From: Epiperipatus broadwayi
Taxonomy: Eukaryota > Onychophora > Udeonychophora > Euonychophora > Peripatidae
Reading direction: 5' to 3'
NCBI GenBank assembly: GCA_028023455.1
Contig: JAQFVV010000030.1
Location: forward strand, 760,501 to 824,500
DNA: 64,000 nucleotides
Under the pieces are notes generated by a model. The model ran no database searches and was not told the DNA's origin. It worked only from the letters and a program-made list of their open reading frames with translations. Of the stretch, positions 35,201 through 42,748 are shown one piece after another. Every line of letters begins with the position of its first letter. The first letter of the stretch is position 1. Both the position numbers and the translations under genes were made by a program.

Positions 35201-37197
35201 CAATCATACAAATCAGCATCAAGATTTTCATCTGTTTCACTTTTTTTGCTGTAAGGCGAATTGCATTTTGAATCATTATTTCCATCACCAAAATTTGCTA
35301 TACCATTAGAAAAAGTTTTTGCATTATGTTTAAAAACATTTAAAAGACTAGTGAATATACTATGACAGACATTACATTCATACCGAATTTCATCATGAAG
35401 TTTGGAATGATCAGGTAAAAGCTGTCGATGATCAAGTACTTGGTCACAAATTTTACAAATAAATAGCTGTTGATTGGCATGCATTCTTTGACAATGCTGA
35501 GCTACATTAAAAAGATAGCAAGCTTTATAATTACATAATTCACAACGAGACATTTCTACATCAATAGTATGCTGCTGCCAGAGATGCTGTTTTAACTGAT
35601 GCCACTGCTTGTATGTTATTGAACACTCTGGACACTTGTAATTATTTTCATCTCTATTGTGACATTTTAAATGATAATTCAAGTTTTCCTCCGTTTCAAA
35701 TTTGGAACCACAATGTTGCATATAGCACTTATTTTCACTAGTTAGTTTCATGATATTTTCTCCTCCGCTATGCTTGAATACACTCTCTAAATCATTAAAA
35801 ATATAAGAACAAATACTACATTCATACTTAAGATCTTCATGTACTTTTGAATGATCTGGAAGTAAAGAAAAATGATCAAAACTTTCATTACAGACTTTGC
35901 AAATAAAATGTTGGCTTTTAGCATGTGATCCCTGACAATGAGAGGCTAAAGAAGCTGCATAGTTTGTTTTCAAATCACATATAGAGCAAGTAAACATATC
36001 AATATCAAGTTTATGTTGTTCCCACAAGTGAGGCTTTAACTGATGCCAGTGTTTGTATGTAGATGCACATTCAGGACATTTGTAATTCCTTTCTTCAGAA
36101 TTATGGCATTTCTGATGGTAATTTAAATTTTCAGTGTTAGAGAAACGAGAACCACAATGCTTTACATAACATCTAAATTCATTTGATATCTGACTTAAAT
36201 GTGGAGCAGTATTTTTAATTTCATTATGCTTTTTCAAACTTTCAAGATCCATAAAAACATAATGACAAACAGTACATTCAAAGGTAAAAATTTCTTGGTG
36301 CAACTTTGAATGGTTTTCAACATCTGATAAATTATGAAGCATTTCTTCACAAACTTTGCAAATGAAATACTGATCTCTCGCATGCATTCTTTGACAGTGG
36401 GCAGCAACATAAAATCCATAACAAGCTTTAAAATCACATATCTCACAGGAAGACATATCCACATCAATTTTATGACTTTTCCATAAATGACTTTTGAGGC
36501 GGTACCATTGCCTAAAAGTTGCAGAACACTCTGGGCATTTATAATTACTTCCTAATTTGCTGTGACAACTTAAATGATAATCCAATGTTTCCAAAGATGT
36601 AAAAGGAGACCCACAATGTTGCATATTACAGCGATAAACAAAAGGACTTGACTGTTTATTAGACTTTCCCTGAGCTTCATTAAATGCTGCAGCAAGCTTT
36701 TGTGCTCTTAAATCATCTGTCATTTCACCTAAATATTCTTCATCATTACTATCTTCCATCTTCACATCAACTGCTGCAAATCTCCAAAGATGATCTTCCA
36801 ATGAATCATCATCATCATCATCATCTTCATTTTCACCAGTACCAAATTCTGTTTCCATAATTTCTTCTTTAACATTATTATTACTTGATGAATCCCTTAC
36901 TTCATTTTTTGACGCACGGTCAGATTTTAATTCAGCCAAATTTATTACATTAATTTTGGATTGATTTTTACATGACTGATTATTTGATATTTCATCAATT
37001 TTTTTAGTAGTTCCACATTCAACATTTGTTTGCAATTTTTCTGAAGATGTTGAACATACTCTAATACTTTTTGGCGTACAAGAATTTTTTAAAATTGGTT
37101 TTTTCAAAATACCATCTAGCACATGATCTTTTAACATATGCCTCTGATAATCTTCCATACGATGGAAGCATTGCTGGCATACGCTGCACTGAAACAT
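26281..37197 (-). CDS. Giant poly-C2H2 zinc-finger protein, 3638 aa
   Basis: One uninterrupted exon encodes an N-terminal finger (about 4-25, C-x2-C-x12-H-x4-H), an acidic region with a seven-Asp run (about 125-131), 19 modules of about 145-190 residues (from about 190 to 3330), then six fingers and a basic tail with KKRNLKKKYAKSKK. Each module holds an HCG-type finger (C-x4-C...H-x3-H), CPEC...WH.LK.HLW..H, an ID.(E/D)M..C.(L/I)C finger, an F.CK.C finger, and a last C-x2-C-x12-H-N unit lacking the final His. That makes about 83 canonical fingers and about 19 degenerate ones. It is probably a nuclear DNA- or chromatin-binding protein; paired HLW..H fingers recall row-type insect proteins, but I do not assign orthology. 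The ATG at 37197 has A at -3 and an in-frame TAA three codons upstream. Codons are strongly A/T-ending, like the surroundings. Confidence 0.92.
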   Translation of the reverse strand: MFQCSVCQQCFHRMEDYQRHMLKDHVLDGILKKPILKNSCTPKSIRVCSTSSEKLQTNVECGTTKKIDEISNNQSCKNQSKINVINLAELKSDRASKNEVRDSSSNNNVKEEIMETEFGTGENEDDDDDDDSLEDHLWRFAAVDVKMEDSNDEEYLGEMTDDLRAQKLAAAFNEAQGKSNKQSSPFVYRCNMQHCGSPFTSLETLDYHLSCHSKLGSNYKCPECSATFRQWYRLKSHLWKSHKIDVDMSSCEICDFKACYGFYVAAHCQRMHARDQYFICKVCEEMLHNLSDVENHSKLHQEIFTFECTVCHYVFMDLESLKKHNEIKNTAPHLSQISNEFRCYVKHCGSRFSNTENLNYHQKCHNSEERNYKCPECASTYKHWHQLKPHLWEQHKLDIDMFTCSICDLKTNYAASLASHCQGSHAKSQHFICKVCNESFDHFSLLPDHSKVHEDLKYECSICSYIFNDLESVFKHSGGENIMKLTSENKCYMQHCGSKFETEENLNYHLKCHNRDENNYKCPECSITYKQWHQLKQHLWQQHTIDVEMSRCELCNYKACYLFNVAQHCQRMHANQQLFICKICDQVLDHRQLLPDHSKLHDEIRYECNVCHSIFTSLLNVFKHNAKTFSNGIANFGDGNNDSKCNSPYSKKSETDENLDADLYDCEENDDGNSSFKDLEAVYFRCSYQYCGTRFKTEAALKYHENCHNSEFTGYSCPECATEFKNWHHLKQHLWESHKIDLDMLCCNICDYKTPYSSTLSTHCRALHSKEQQFICKFCKEVCEDAPSAEKHFGMHEDLKFECSICGIVLVDLEAILRHIDKKKVHKVPRQSLNEFRCFAKHCGCRFSTEERLQYHQQCHNPEERNYKCPECSATFKHWHQLKPHLWEHHRLDIDMSTCSVCAFKTNYAATLSLHCQSLHTKNQQYICKVCEQVLENYSLVNEHSKLHDDYKYECNICHYIYTDAEGIHKHNGGDIEKTNIDNKCYMPHCGSRFDSEDNLNYHLRCHNRDENNYKCPECSISFKQWHQLKQHLWQQHKVDVEMSRCELCDYKACYIFNVAQHCQRMHANQQLFICKICDQVFDHRQFLTEHSKNHEEIKYECNVCHCIFTTLLNIFKHNMKTSIKGILNSSTEVNDDSVSSKKSELEENDESNIIDASETKSLNNSFIDFENFPFRCSFQYCGSRFKSDENLIYHKKCHNSEGNGYTCPECSNDFKYWHHLKPHLWEIHRLDLDMCSCNVCDYKTYYAATLATHCRASHSKDQRFSCKTCSEICDDYVIVEKHSASHQEFKFECKVCGIIFTDLECVSKHIDIKKSTRQVRQNSNEFRCYTKHCGCRFSTEDRLHYHQKCHNLEDRNYKCPECSSLYKHWHQLKPHLWEHHKLDIDMCTCSICGLKTNYAATLASHCQGSHFKNQQFVCKFCDNVFENFPLISDHTKVHEEQKFECTICHYVFTDLDSIEKHNGGDLEKLSNDFKCYMQHCGSRFENEENLNYHLRCHNRDENNYKCPECSITFKQWHLLKYHLWQQHKIDMEMCRCELCNYKACYIYNVAQHCQRVHANQQLFICKICDQVFDNRHFLLEHSKLHEEIRYECNVCHSIFVNLTSAFRHNAKTAINGLMNIKIEDDSEKMDTSIDGEHMVDTDPTTEGDNLNRYLLEAGNATFKCNYQHCGSTFKSDETLKFHQSCHNPEAGGYLCPECYTIFKYWHHLKPHLWEQHKIDIDMCSCKICDYKTAYSTAMITHCRSSHTKDQHFICKICNEPCDDSIAVEKHVSAHEEQKYECAVCLSIFSDEEAVLKHNNVRKNLRLSLQNTNEYQCFMKHCGSRFSTPEKLMYHKNCHNLQEGSNYKCPECSKGFRFWHLLKPHLWEDHKIDIDLCSCSVCGFKTNYAATLAQHCQGTHIRNQCFICLECEQLFEQTSSLEEHCKSHEEIKVRCSVCQYVFTEVECIIKHNGSGQLIKIDDDFRCYIQHCGSRFKTEENLLYHISCHDREGGNYKCPECSTNYKQWHLLKTHIWQQHQIDVEMFKCELCFFKACYSFNVAQHCQRVHAGQQLFICKDCGHVFEDPNLIPQHSNSHDKMKYECNVCHYLLTDLKSLFKHNGVEITRIKTEVEDEMNDDSITNEDLTKNEDNFVEENEAQEFPCSFQDCILTFKTNDTLKYHHDSHNINGSNFSCIECCNLFETWLQLKLHLSEEHKFDVDLLNCNLCLYKTYSSSDLILHCIGIHIKEQKFVCNSCDNVLESSDISEHSTNHNEFKYNCFVCKTVFVDLNNIIKHNVLRSTSRQFPAIDFKCYTKHCGTRFSSEEKLVYHQKCHNAQDKNYSCPECNDPCRYWHQLKIHLWEHHKIDMDLVPCNLCDHKTNYQSYLASHCQIAHAKDQRFTCKLCDETLKDTLVLHNHSQLHKEQKYECSGCRYVFTTVSHVYKHNAGIYQIKDASEFKCHALHCGTRFKNEDNLKYHESCHDKKLGSYKCPECSFPFRQWHILKGHLWEDHKIDIEMFKCELCDYKACYLYNVSAHCLKKHTEKQLFVCKICEKEPENVEIIPEHAKIHKEQKFECTICHQLFSDLRSTFKHHGTTYTVKRTAPENDSLQSNPPKKPRRTADEKLLNESNISTTKKSIKAENVDIPESGRILRPRRSFSETLEMKGKSTRLWYWYSYNFIYKCNAQHCGTRFKTEENLKYHQTCHNSEIKSYECPECKTPFRQWHILKQHLWDQHRKDVDMFACEICNFKSCYSAGVSSHCQMAHGKDQHFICRNCNQTFDNGNSIQEHSLIHDTTALQYECKVCHHLFMDVESVVKHNSVKEGISQSYRRLKEFVYKCTARYCGCCFKTEENLQYHLRCHNLKEKNYICPECSHVFSFWHQLKVHLWRIHKVDVEMFSCEKCSFKACYKAIVSQHCKHYHAKSQQILCKICNVILDEINTFQLHVQQHERHKYECCVCHQFFTDIENVVKHFEGELENDESTDDADAPRTKKTVKRLRTPSCDYKENKGSCGLTYRSLKGYNFKCNVRHCGCCFKSEENLTYHLKCHNLKGKNYVCPECSNKFGFWHLLKFHLWKQHKIDMDMFSCELCNFKACYNATVVTHCRNLHVKHQKFSCSECNEVFECVDLLDTHSHSNSTPKYECNVCHQIFTNQESIIKHNGRDITNQGESNEDISPNKIDFTLLKKNINRDRSCVNSYRRFKEYSYRCPVQYCGCCFKTENNLKYHLKCHNVNEKNYKCPECSTVFQHWHILKHHLWKKYAIDLNMFSCEICGFRALYKARLSSHCQALHCNEQRFICKMCGHILDKINLVEEHAKLHKNIEFECDVCHYILSDVTSVFQHNKQIQSSETYKCSFYGCKYASKSPQKIRKHEVKHTKEIPLGYNQCNQKIQIEMPKNCLHPHKKFSCFYCSFSSNFHLSYEKHLQLNHPYIKNSFVCKMCSFSSKTKEKFELHNFYHKKGILFTRSLFKLQNKFKISSFPCTSCDFVAPKWSTLKLHKIRHHHDGNILHCPYCPYLTGFKTNFSRHLQNEHQKTGLLSCSDCIYTTFSNKLLIQHTANHKSSDWKCTNLFRHRLSVKNFLAKPNLSDNSKPISSAFYNLTCSLSPSTALKYSEDFDSQDSEDKKRNLKKKYAKSKKIPRVSDHATSIFIKSEVPDGI
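27430..29207 (-). repeat. Four terminal zinc-finger modules (16-19) outside the A-B-C order
   Basis: HCG or YCG positions are near 29190, 28721, 28157 and 27609. Modules 17-19 share a CGCCFK variant, so they probably arose from their own later duplications. A basic linker (PRTKKTVKRLRTPS) follows module 17. Confidence 0.8.
29208..30770 (-). repeat. Zinc-finger higher-order unit 5 (modules 13-15)
   Basis: This is the most diverged copy. The first finger of module 13 has lost the HCG signature (CSFQDCILTF). Modules 14 and 15 keep B- and C-type features. It is followed by a long linker with PKKPRR and IKAE. Confidence 0.75.
30771..32205 (-). repeat. Zinc-finger higher-order unit 4 (modules 10-12)
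   Basis: HCG positions are near 32187, 31731 and 31281 (spacings 456, 450 and 529 bp). The preceding acidic linker contains the SUMO-like IKIEDD. Confidence 0.85.
32206..33667 (-). repeat. Zinc-finger higher-order unit 3 (modules 7-9)
   Basis: HCG positions are near 33650, 33193 and 32752 (spacings 457, 441 and 565 bp). The acidic linker before module 7 contains SELEENDESNIID. The C module again carries CELCNYKACYIYNVAQHCQ. Confidence 0.85.
33668..35142 (-). repeat. Zinc-finger higher-order unit 2 (modules 4-6)
   Basis: A, B and C modules have HCG positions near 35124, 34670 and 34226. The A module follows an acidic linker (SETDENLDADLYDCEEND) that separates it from unit 1. Spacings within the unit (454, 444, then 576 bp) closely match units 1, 3 and 4. 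Confidence 0.85.
35143..36630 (-). repeat. Zinc-finger higher-order unit 1 (modules 1-3)
   Basis: Three modules start at the HCG fingers near 36613, 36152 and 35708. Module 2 is the B type (KHCG..., then YAASLASHCQGSHAK) and module 3 the C type (MQHCG..., then CELCNYKACYLFNVAQHCQ). Module 1 is the most divergent A position. Boundaries are approximate. Confidence 0.8.
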
Positions 37198-37384
37198 CTT
37201 GATTTAAAAAAAAAAAAAAAATCAATTCCAAGATTTCATTTTTATAATAAAAATATATTTCTTCTTTTCTTTAATAAATTTCTGGTTTTCCCCATAAACT
37301 TCAATCTGCCAATACCACGCATTTTGGTATCTGAAATATATAAATAAATACATTTATAAAAAATAATTTATGTTATAAACTTAC
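37198..37384 (-). promoter_or_regulatory. Putative spliced 5' leader of the zinc-finger gene
   Basis: On the minus strand a GTAAGT donor (37384-37379) and a TATATATTTCAG acceptor (ending 37331) would define a 54-nt intron. The following segment contains an ATG starting a 26-codon frame rich in Lys and Arg (MRGIGRLKFMGKTRNLL...) that ends before the main start. Alternatively the T-tract and AAATCAAG just before the main ATG form a 3' splice site directly upstream of it. Both are inference from consensus only. Confidence 0.35.
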
Positions 37385-37421
37385 TTTAAAAATATTGTAA
37401 AAATATTATACAAAATAAAGC

Positions 37422-38010
37422 ATGATTATTCTAAAACTAGAATCAGTAAATGAAGATTATTTAAGTTATCTTGCAGATGATGTAATTCTTTTTGCAAATA
37501 ATGTTTTAAAGTTTCAAGAAATGTTGCAAGAGCTATCAGACGAAATAAATATTAAAAAGGCTAAAGTAATATTCAATAGCTTATCTTTAAAGAAGAAAAT
37601 AAAGATTGATAATGTTGAATTAGAAGTTAACAATTAGAAATATCGAATTAAACTTGGATGGAGTGCTTTTAGTAGAAATATTAAAATGAAATATGTGTTT
37701 GAAAAGGAAGGTTTTTAATAAATGTATTCTACAATTCTTATTTAAGATCTGAGATTTGGACACTTAACAGAAAAATACGAGAGACTTCAAACCACTCAAT
37801 AAACTACGGAGAGATGTATGTTAGGAATAACAAGAAGAGATTGAAAATGAGAAAACAAATAGATAGTACTGATATCATTGAAAGAATAGAGAGATTGCTA
37901 GAAGAGATGATAATAGAAAGATAGTTGAAATTTTAAATGGACAAGAGAATGTAAAAGAAAAAGATCATGTGAGATATATGGATGGATTTAAGGAAGTTTG
38001 TTGGTATGTA
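37422..38010 (+). pseudogene. RTE-like LINE reverse-transcriptase fragment
   Basis: The first 71 codons read YLADDVILFANNVLKFQEML...INIKKAKVIFNS, matching the (Y/F)ADD box and the following KTKVMFN segment of non-LTR reverse transcriptases. After a stop, further frames give IKLGWSAFSRNIK and YERLQTTQ...TERCMLGITRRD, the C-terminal region of RTE-type proteins. The first Tyr/Phe of the catalytic box is Leu, and stops interrupt it. It is a dead, 5'-truncated copy of the family also present at 62.2 kb. It lies only about 225 bp upstream of the zinc-finger start, in the opposite orientation. Confidence 0.7.
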
Positions 38011-38262
38011 TCAAAAATAGAAACCTTTATCCTGCAGTAAATCAATAATGTTTGAAAATGATTATTTATTAAAGTGCAATGTAACTCATCAAAAATAAAT
38101 AATTAAAACATGAAAATACAAAAACAGTTTTCAATTTATTTACTTTGCAATAACTCTTTTAAAAAATAAACTAATTATATTTAAACATAAATCTAATTCA
38201 ATATTATCATATCTCACTGGCTTCTTAATTCATTTTCACATACTAACTGCACAAGCTAAATA

Positions 38263-39051
38263 ATGCCAGTTATTATGGTTGATTTTATTGAGGAAAATGT
38301 AATTGATAAATATATTAAAAATAAAGAAATTTTGCAGTATTATGGATATATAAATGACATAATTATAATGGAGAATAGTAGGAGTATTAGGACTACATTT
38401 AAAGAGTTAAATAATAATAGGTATAAAATTAAGTTTACTGTAGAAAAAGATGAAAAGGGAAATATATATATATAAAGCAGTTCATTAAGGATAAAAATAT
38501 TAGAGGAGTAATTGATCCTAAATCGTACCAGCCATGGTCTCAAAAAAATAGCAGCTTTGAAAGATTTGAAAATTAAAAATTATAGATTCAGTTTAAATAA
38601 AGAAGAGGCATATATACAAAAAAATAAAAATTGAGAGAGAATATATTGAAATTGGTTATAATGTAAAAGAATCAAAAAAATTTTAAATAGAAATTATGTA
38701 AAAGGGAAGAATAAGAGAATAGATAAAGTTAAGAATCAATTCCCTATTCAGCTAAAAGATATAAGATATTGAATAAATATAAGTTAAATGATGAAGTACA
38801 CATATAGGATGGAAGAATAGTAAAAAGATTTAAAAAAATGGATATGCAATGCAAAAATGAATGATAATATTGATAATAAAATATGAATTATTTATATAAT
38901 TACATATGACAAATGCAAGGATGTATATATAGGACAATCAGGGAAAAGTGCAATTATAAGTGCTAAAGAACATAACAGAGCAGTAAAAAGAAAAGATACT
39001 AAGTCTGGACCATATAATCATAATTTAGAAACAGCATATAATAAATTGTGA
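38263..39051 (+). pseudogene. Decayed Penelope-like element ORF (RT plus GIY-YIG)
   Basis: The frame at 38263-38475 reads YYGYINDIIIMENS...FKELNNNRYKIKFTVEKDEKG, matching the Penelope reverse-transcriptase catalytic segment (Y.DD) and the following LN...IKFT.E..G. The second catalytic Asp context is INDI, so one Asp is Asn. At 38887-39051 the frame reads IYIITYDKCKDVYIGQSGKS...AKEHNRAVKRKDTKS, a clear GIY-YIG domain. The linker between is broken by stops. Together they give the full Penelope order with inactivating changes. It is a different lineage from the 14-15 kb pair. Confidence 0.75.
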
Positions 39052-39131
39052 GGAAAATATGAAGGTAATAAAGTATAGTAAAAATTTTAAAGAAAATATG
39101 AAACATTATATATACAATAAAACATAAATGC

Positions 39132-39470
39132 ATTAATATGGTCAATGGTTCGATAAAATTGGGAAGGAAATAGTCATTAGTTAATTGGAAGATGTAATAT
39201 GTAGGAATGTATAGGTATGTATATGCATTGATAGTATAAGACAGGAATTTTGTTGGTTGATAGTAGTTATAAGGCAGAAAAAAGATGAATAAGAGAAATA
39301 TATAATGGATGCATATATATTAATAAGGTCAATGGTTTGATAAAATTGGAAGGGAAATTATCAATGTTAGAAAACAAGCTGTAATATATGAATGTGCATG
39401 TATTGATAGTATAAGAAGGGAATATTTGATGATAGTAGGTATAAGAAAAAAAGATAAATAAGAAAATGTA
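39132..39470 (+). repeat. Tandem duplication of about 175 bp
   Basis: The segments 39132-39305 and about 39316-39470 share AATAAGGTCAATGGTT-type starts, TTGATAGTATAAGA in the middle and matching ends, with indels. They directly follow the Penelope-like remnant and are probably part of its 3' tail. Confidence 0.6.
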
Positions 39471-42400
39471 TAGATATATATAAATTTATAAAAATAATAT
39501 TTTTTATTTTTAATGGGTTTATTTATAATGATGGCCACTAGAGAGGATATAAAGTTATAGAATGTTTATTGTCAATTAATTTTAAAAATGGCATCTTGAA
39601 AACGAAAATCGATTTGATGATACTAAATTAAATTGCATACAAATGAGTTGTCTATTATTTTGAGTTATGTATAATTCGATTAAGTGTATTAACTATATAC
39701 ATATTTTTATATTAATATCTGAAATATATTGTAACCTGCCAAAAGGATGCTAACCTATATAATTTTTACAAGTGCGTAAATTAAGCTTTACTTTTATTTT
39801 CTTTAGGTAAAATTTTATACCTTATTACTACAAACTACTTTTTCTTTATACTAACAACTATGAAACCAAATATCCTATTTGATAAGATCACAAACCTTTT
39901 AACATTAAACAAATACTGAAGAATCTGTTCAATGGCATAAGAATACCAAGATACTCCCTCCTTGTTAAGCATCTAAATATCGCTATGACTAACACAAATA
40001 ATTAATAAATTATAATAAAACATCTATAACAATTTAATGTGAATTAATAAGATTATAATATGACTTTATTAAATATCTGTTTCCAATAATTACTATTCTA
40101 ATAATGTTACGATTATTATTATTATTAAATAATAATAATCATCATCATCATCTTATAATAAGAAGATCTCAGGATTATTGTTGCTTTTTAATTAACCATT
40201 TAGTCAACCTACTAGATGCAAAGAGGGATTTTATTTACATCTATAAATCATGCATTAATCAAGAAAATTTTTAACCAAGATAATTATAAATAAAACTATT
40301 TTATATTTTATGATCTTTAATACCTTAAAATAAATAACTAATTTGACTTTAAATAAAATAATATATAATCTAATCGATAATGGAATTAATAATCTGATTA
40401 TCCAAAAAACATACTTTACTGCATATAAAATACATCATTTATTTATGATTTATGTGATCATAGTAGCTTGGTACAGATCAATATATCTTTTAAATATGTT
40501 ACTCTTAAATAATTATTATACATTATCTTATTATTAAGTTTATTCTTAGTCAAGATTTAAATTTTATAATTTAATTAATTTAACAATCTGTGAAGATGGT
40601 GTAATGATGATGATTCATAATAAAGAAACATAACTTTATGTACTTAATCAAATCCATAAACATTAAATTTATTAACATATTATTTACAAACTTTCTAAAT
40701 AATTATATTTGAACTAATATATAATTTAACAAACAACAAAATAAAAAAAACCCCATATAATAATATAACACAATACAATTATTTACATATTAGAATATCT
40801 CTATCTTCCCTTAATTATTAATTAAATACCTTCCTTTAAAAATATTGTTTTCTCATTATAGCTCATCTTTATTTTCTTTATACAATATAAGTGTGTATAC
40901 TTATTTTGCTATGACATCTTATTGATAATCAATGAAATTTTATTACTACTATTTACAATCATTATTATTTAGAGCTTCTTTTTAACAAATATAATGACAA
41001 CTTTAAATCTACAAGATTAAAAAATATATATTTTCTTTAAAACAAAATAACATTCCTCTCATGTTCTTAAATATTAATATTCCTTTTTATATTTTATGAC
41101 ATTTATTCTTTTCAATCTCTATTACTTTATACCAATAAAATTTTAATTAACAATTATTGAACTATTTGTTTTTAAAATAACATTCAATCATTAACAACAG
41201 CTTTATTATTCAATTCTGTTTAGAAATTAAAACATTATATAGTATACTTTAAATTCTTAAAACTTACTCTTAAGATAACTTAATTTTAAATTTCACTATA
41301 CTATCATGAGTACTAATATAATATATTTTGGAACATCATTAAAGCAAGAAATTTCTACATTTAGTAAATTTATCATAAACTTATACAATAACCATCTTTA
41401 CTTCTGGTTTAAATATTCAAATTTCACTGCTTTAATCCTTAACTTATACTTTTTTCTATAATACACTAATCATAAACAAAACAGCACAAGGCCGCATCAA
41501 ATATAAATATACTATAATTATATTAGATTATACGAGAGATCAAAACCTAAATATCACAATATATACTTATATTATACATTATATTTTTATTCTCTTTAAA
41601 TTAATGTGTTTTACTTTCACCCTTATATTGATCTATACTATTATTTATCTCCATTTATTATAAGCTACTAATAACACTAAACAAAAAATTTAAACAAATA
41701 CATAAATAAAATGTTATTAATCTTTAATCATTAAATCTCCCAACACTTTTATAATATTTATCTGAAATATAGAGATTAAAATTATCCAAATATCAACAAT
41801 AAAAGTTTTAGAATATTTTTTTTTCTTTCTTAAAACAGAACACAAGTTTACAAAGTTTTATCTTTGGGGGTTTGGTTTTCATGGTATAGTTTCAAACATT
41901 TTAAATAACTTACAGTTAGCATTCCCCTTCACTGATATACAATTTTCCTTGTAAAATAATTAACTGCAAAAATTCCAATGCAAACAATTATTCTCCAATT
42001 AGAATTTTTCCTTTCAATTTACAATGAAACTTCTTTCCAATTTTATTAAACATATTTTTATTACTTTTTTATTATAACATTAATTTGTCGTAACTTCATA
42101 AATCATATTTTACAATTCACATCCCATTGGTATCTCTTTCAAGTATTATCCTTTTATTAACTAATATTTTATACAAACTTATATTTGTTATACAGATCGA
42201 TATTATCTTACATATAATTTATACAAATTTTGAACAATAACATATTTATTTCATAGGTTTATTAAACCATTCCAATCAAAATTTATGTATATTCAATATC
42301 ATTTATCATCAATGCTTATTTGATTTTCTTACTTTTATAATATTATCTTATTAACATGCATTTTACTTATCTTTATAGTAAACAGTTAATGTCATATAAA

Positions 42401-42519
42401 AATGTAGATAAAATATCCATCTAATTATTTTTCTCTTTTGTTCATTCTGTATAAACATATCCTTCTAGTTTTATATCATTTATCCATTGTATAAAATTCA
42501 ACTATAATGTCTATCATAC
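39471..42519. other. AT-rich spacer with strong C-over-G skew
   Basis: No gene is recognised. From about 40.6 kb plus-strand lines carry roughly three times more C than G. A TTA/ATC microsatellite lies at about 40110-40160. Confidence 0.4.
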
Positions 42520-42748
42520 ATAACTGTCTTAAGTAATATTTACTAAGGCTGTAACCTCAAGCATGTGCGCGTAAAAATGATAGTAGGGACCTCTACAGGT
42601 CTTAACCACAAGCTTACATTTTGGAGACCCGTAGAGGTCCCTACTATCGCATTTTTATGCGCACATGCTTGAGGTTACAGCCTTAGTAAATATTACTTAC
42701 GTAATCAATGTGCGCGTTTAAATAAATTTATAATTATAACTGTCTTAA
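42520..42748. mobile_element. Palindromic foldback element flanked by 13-bp direct repeats
   Basis: The region 42530-42699 is a near-perfect palindrome with arms of about 65 bp and a short centre. ATAACTGTCTTAA occurs at 42520-42532 and 42736-42748. If these are target duplications, the insertion also includes about 36 bp to the right of the palindrome (ACGTAATCAATGTGCGCG...). Arms are much richer in GC than the surroundings. No coding content. Confidence 0.6.

Noticed and set aside
26706-36467. Many ORFs of 60-120 codons overlapping the zinc-finger gene in other frames
   Set aside because: They are shadows of the repeated finger coding sequence.
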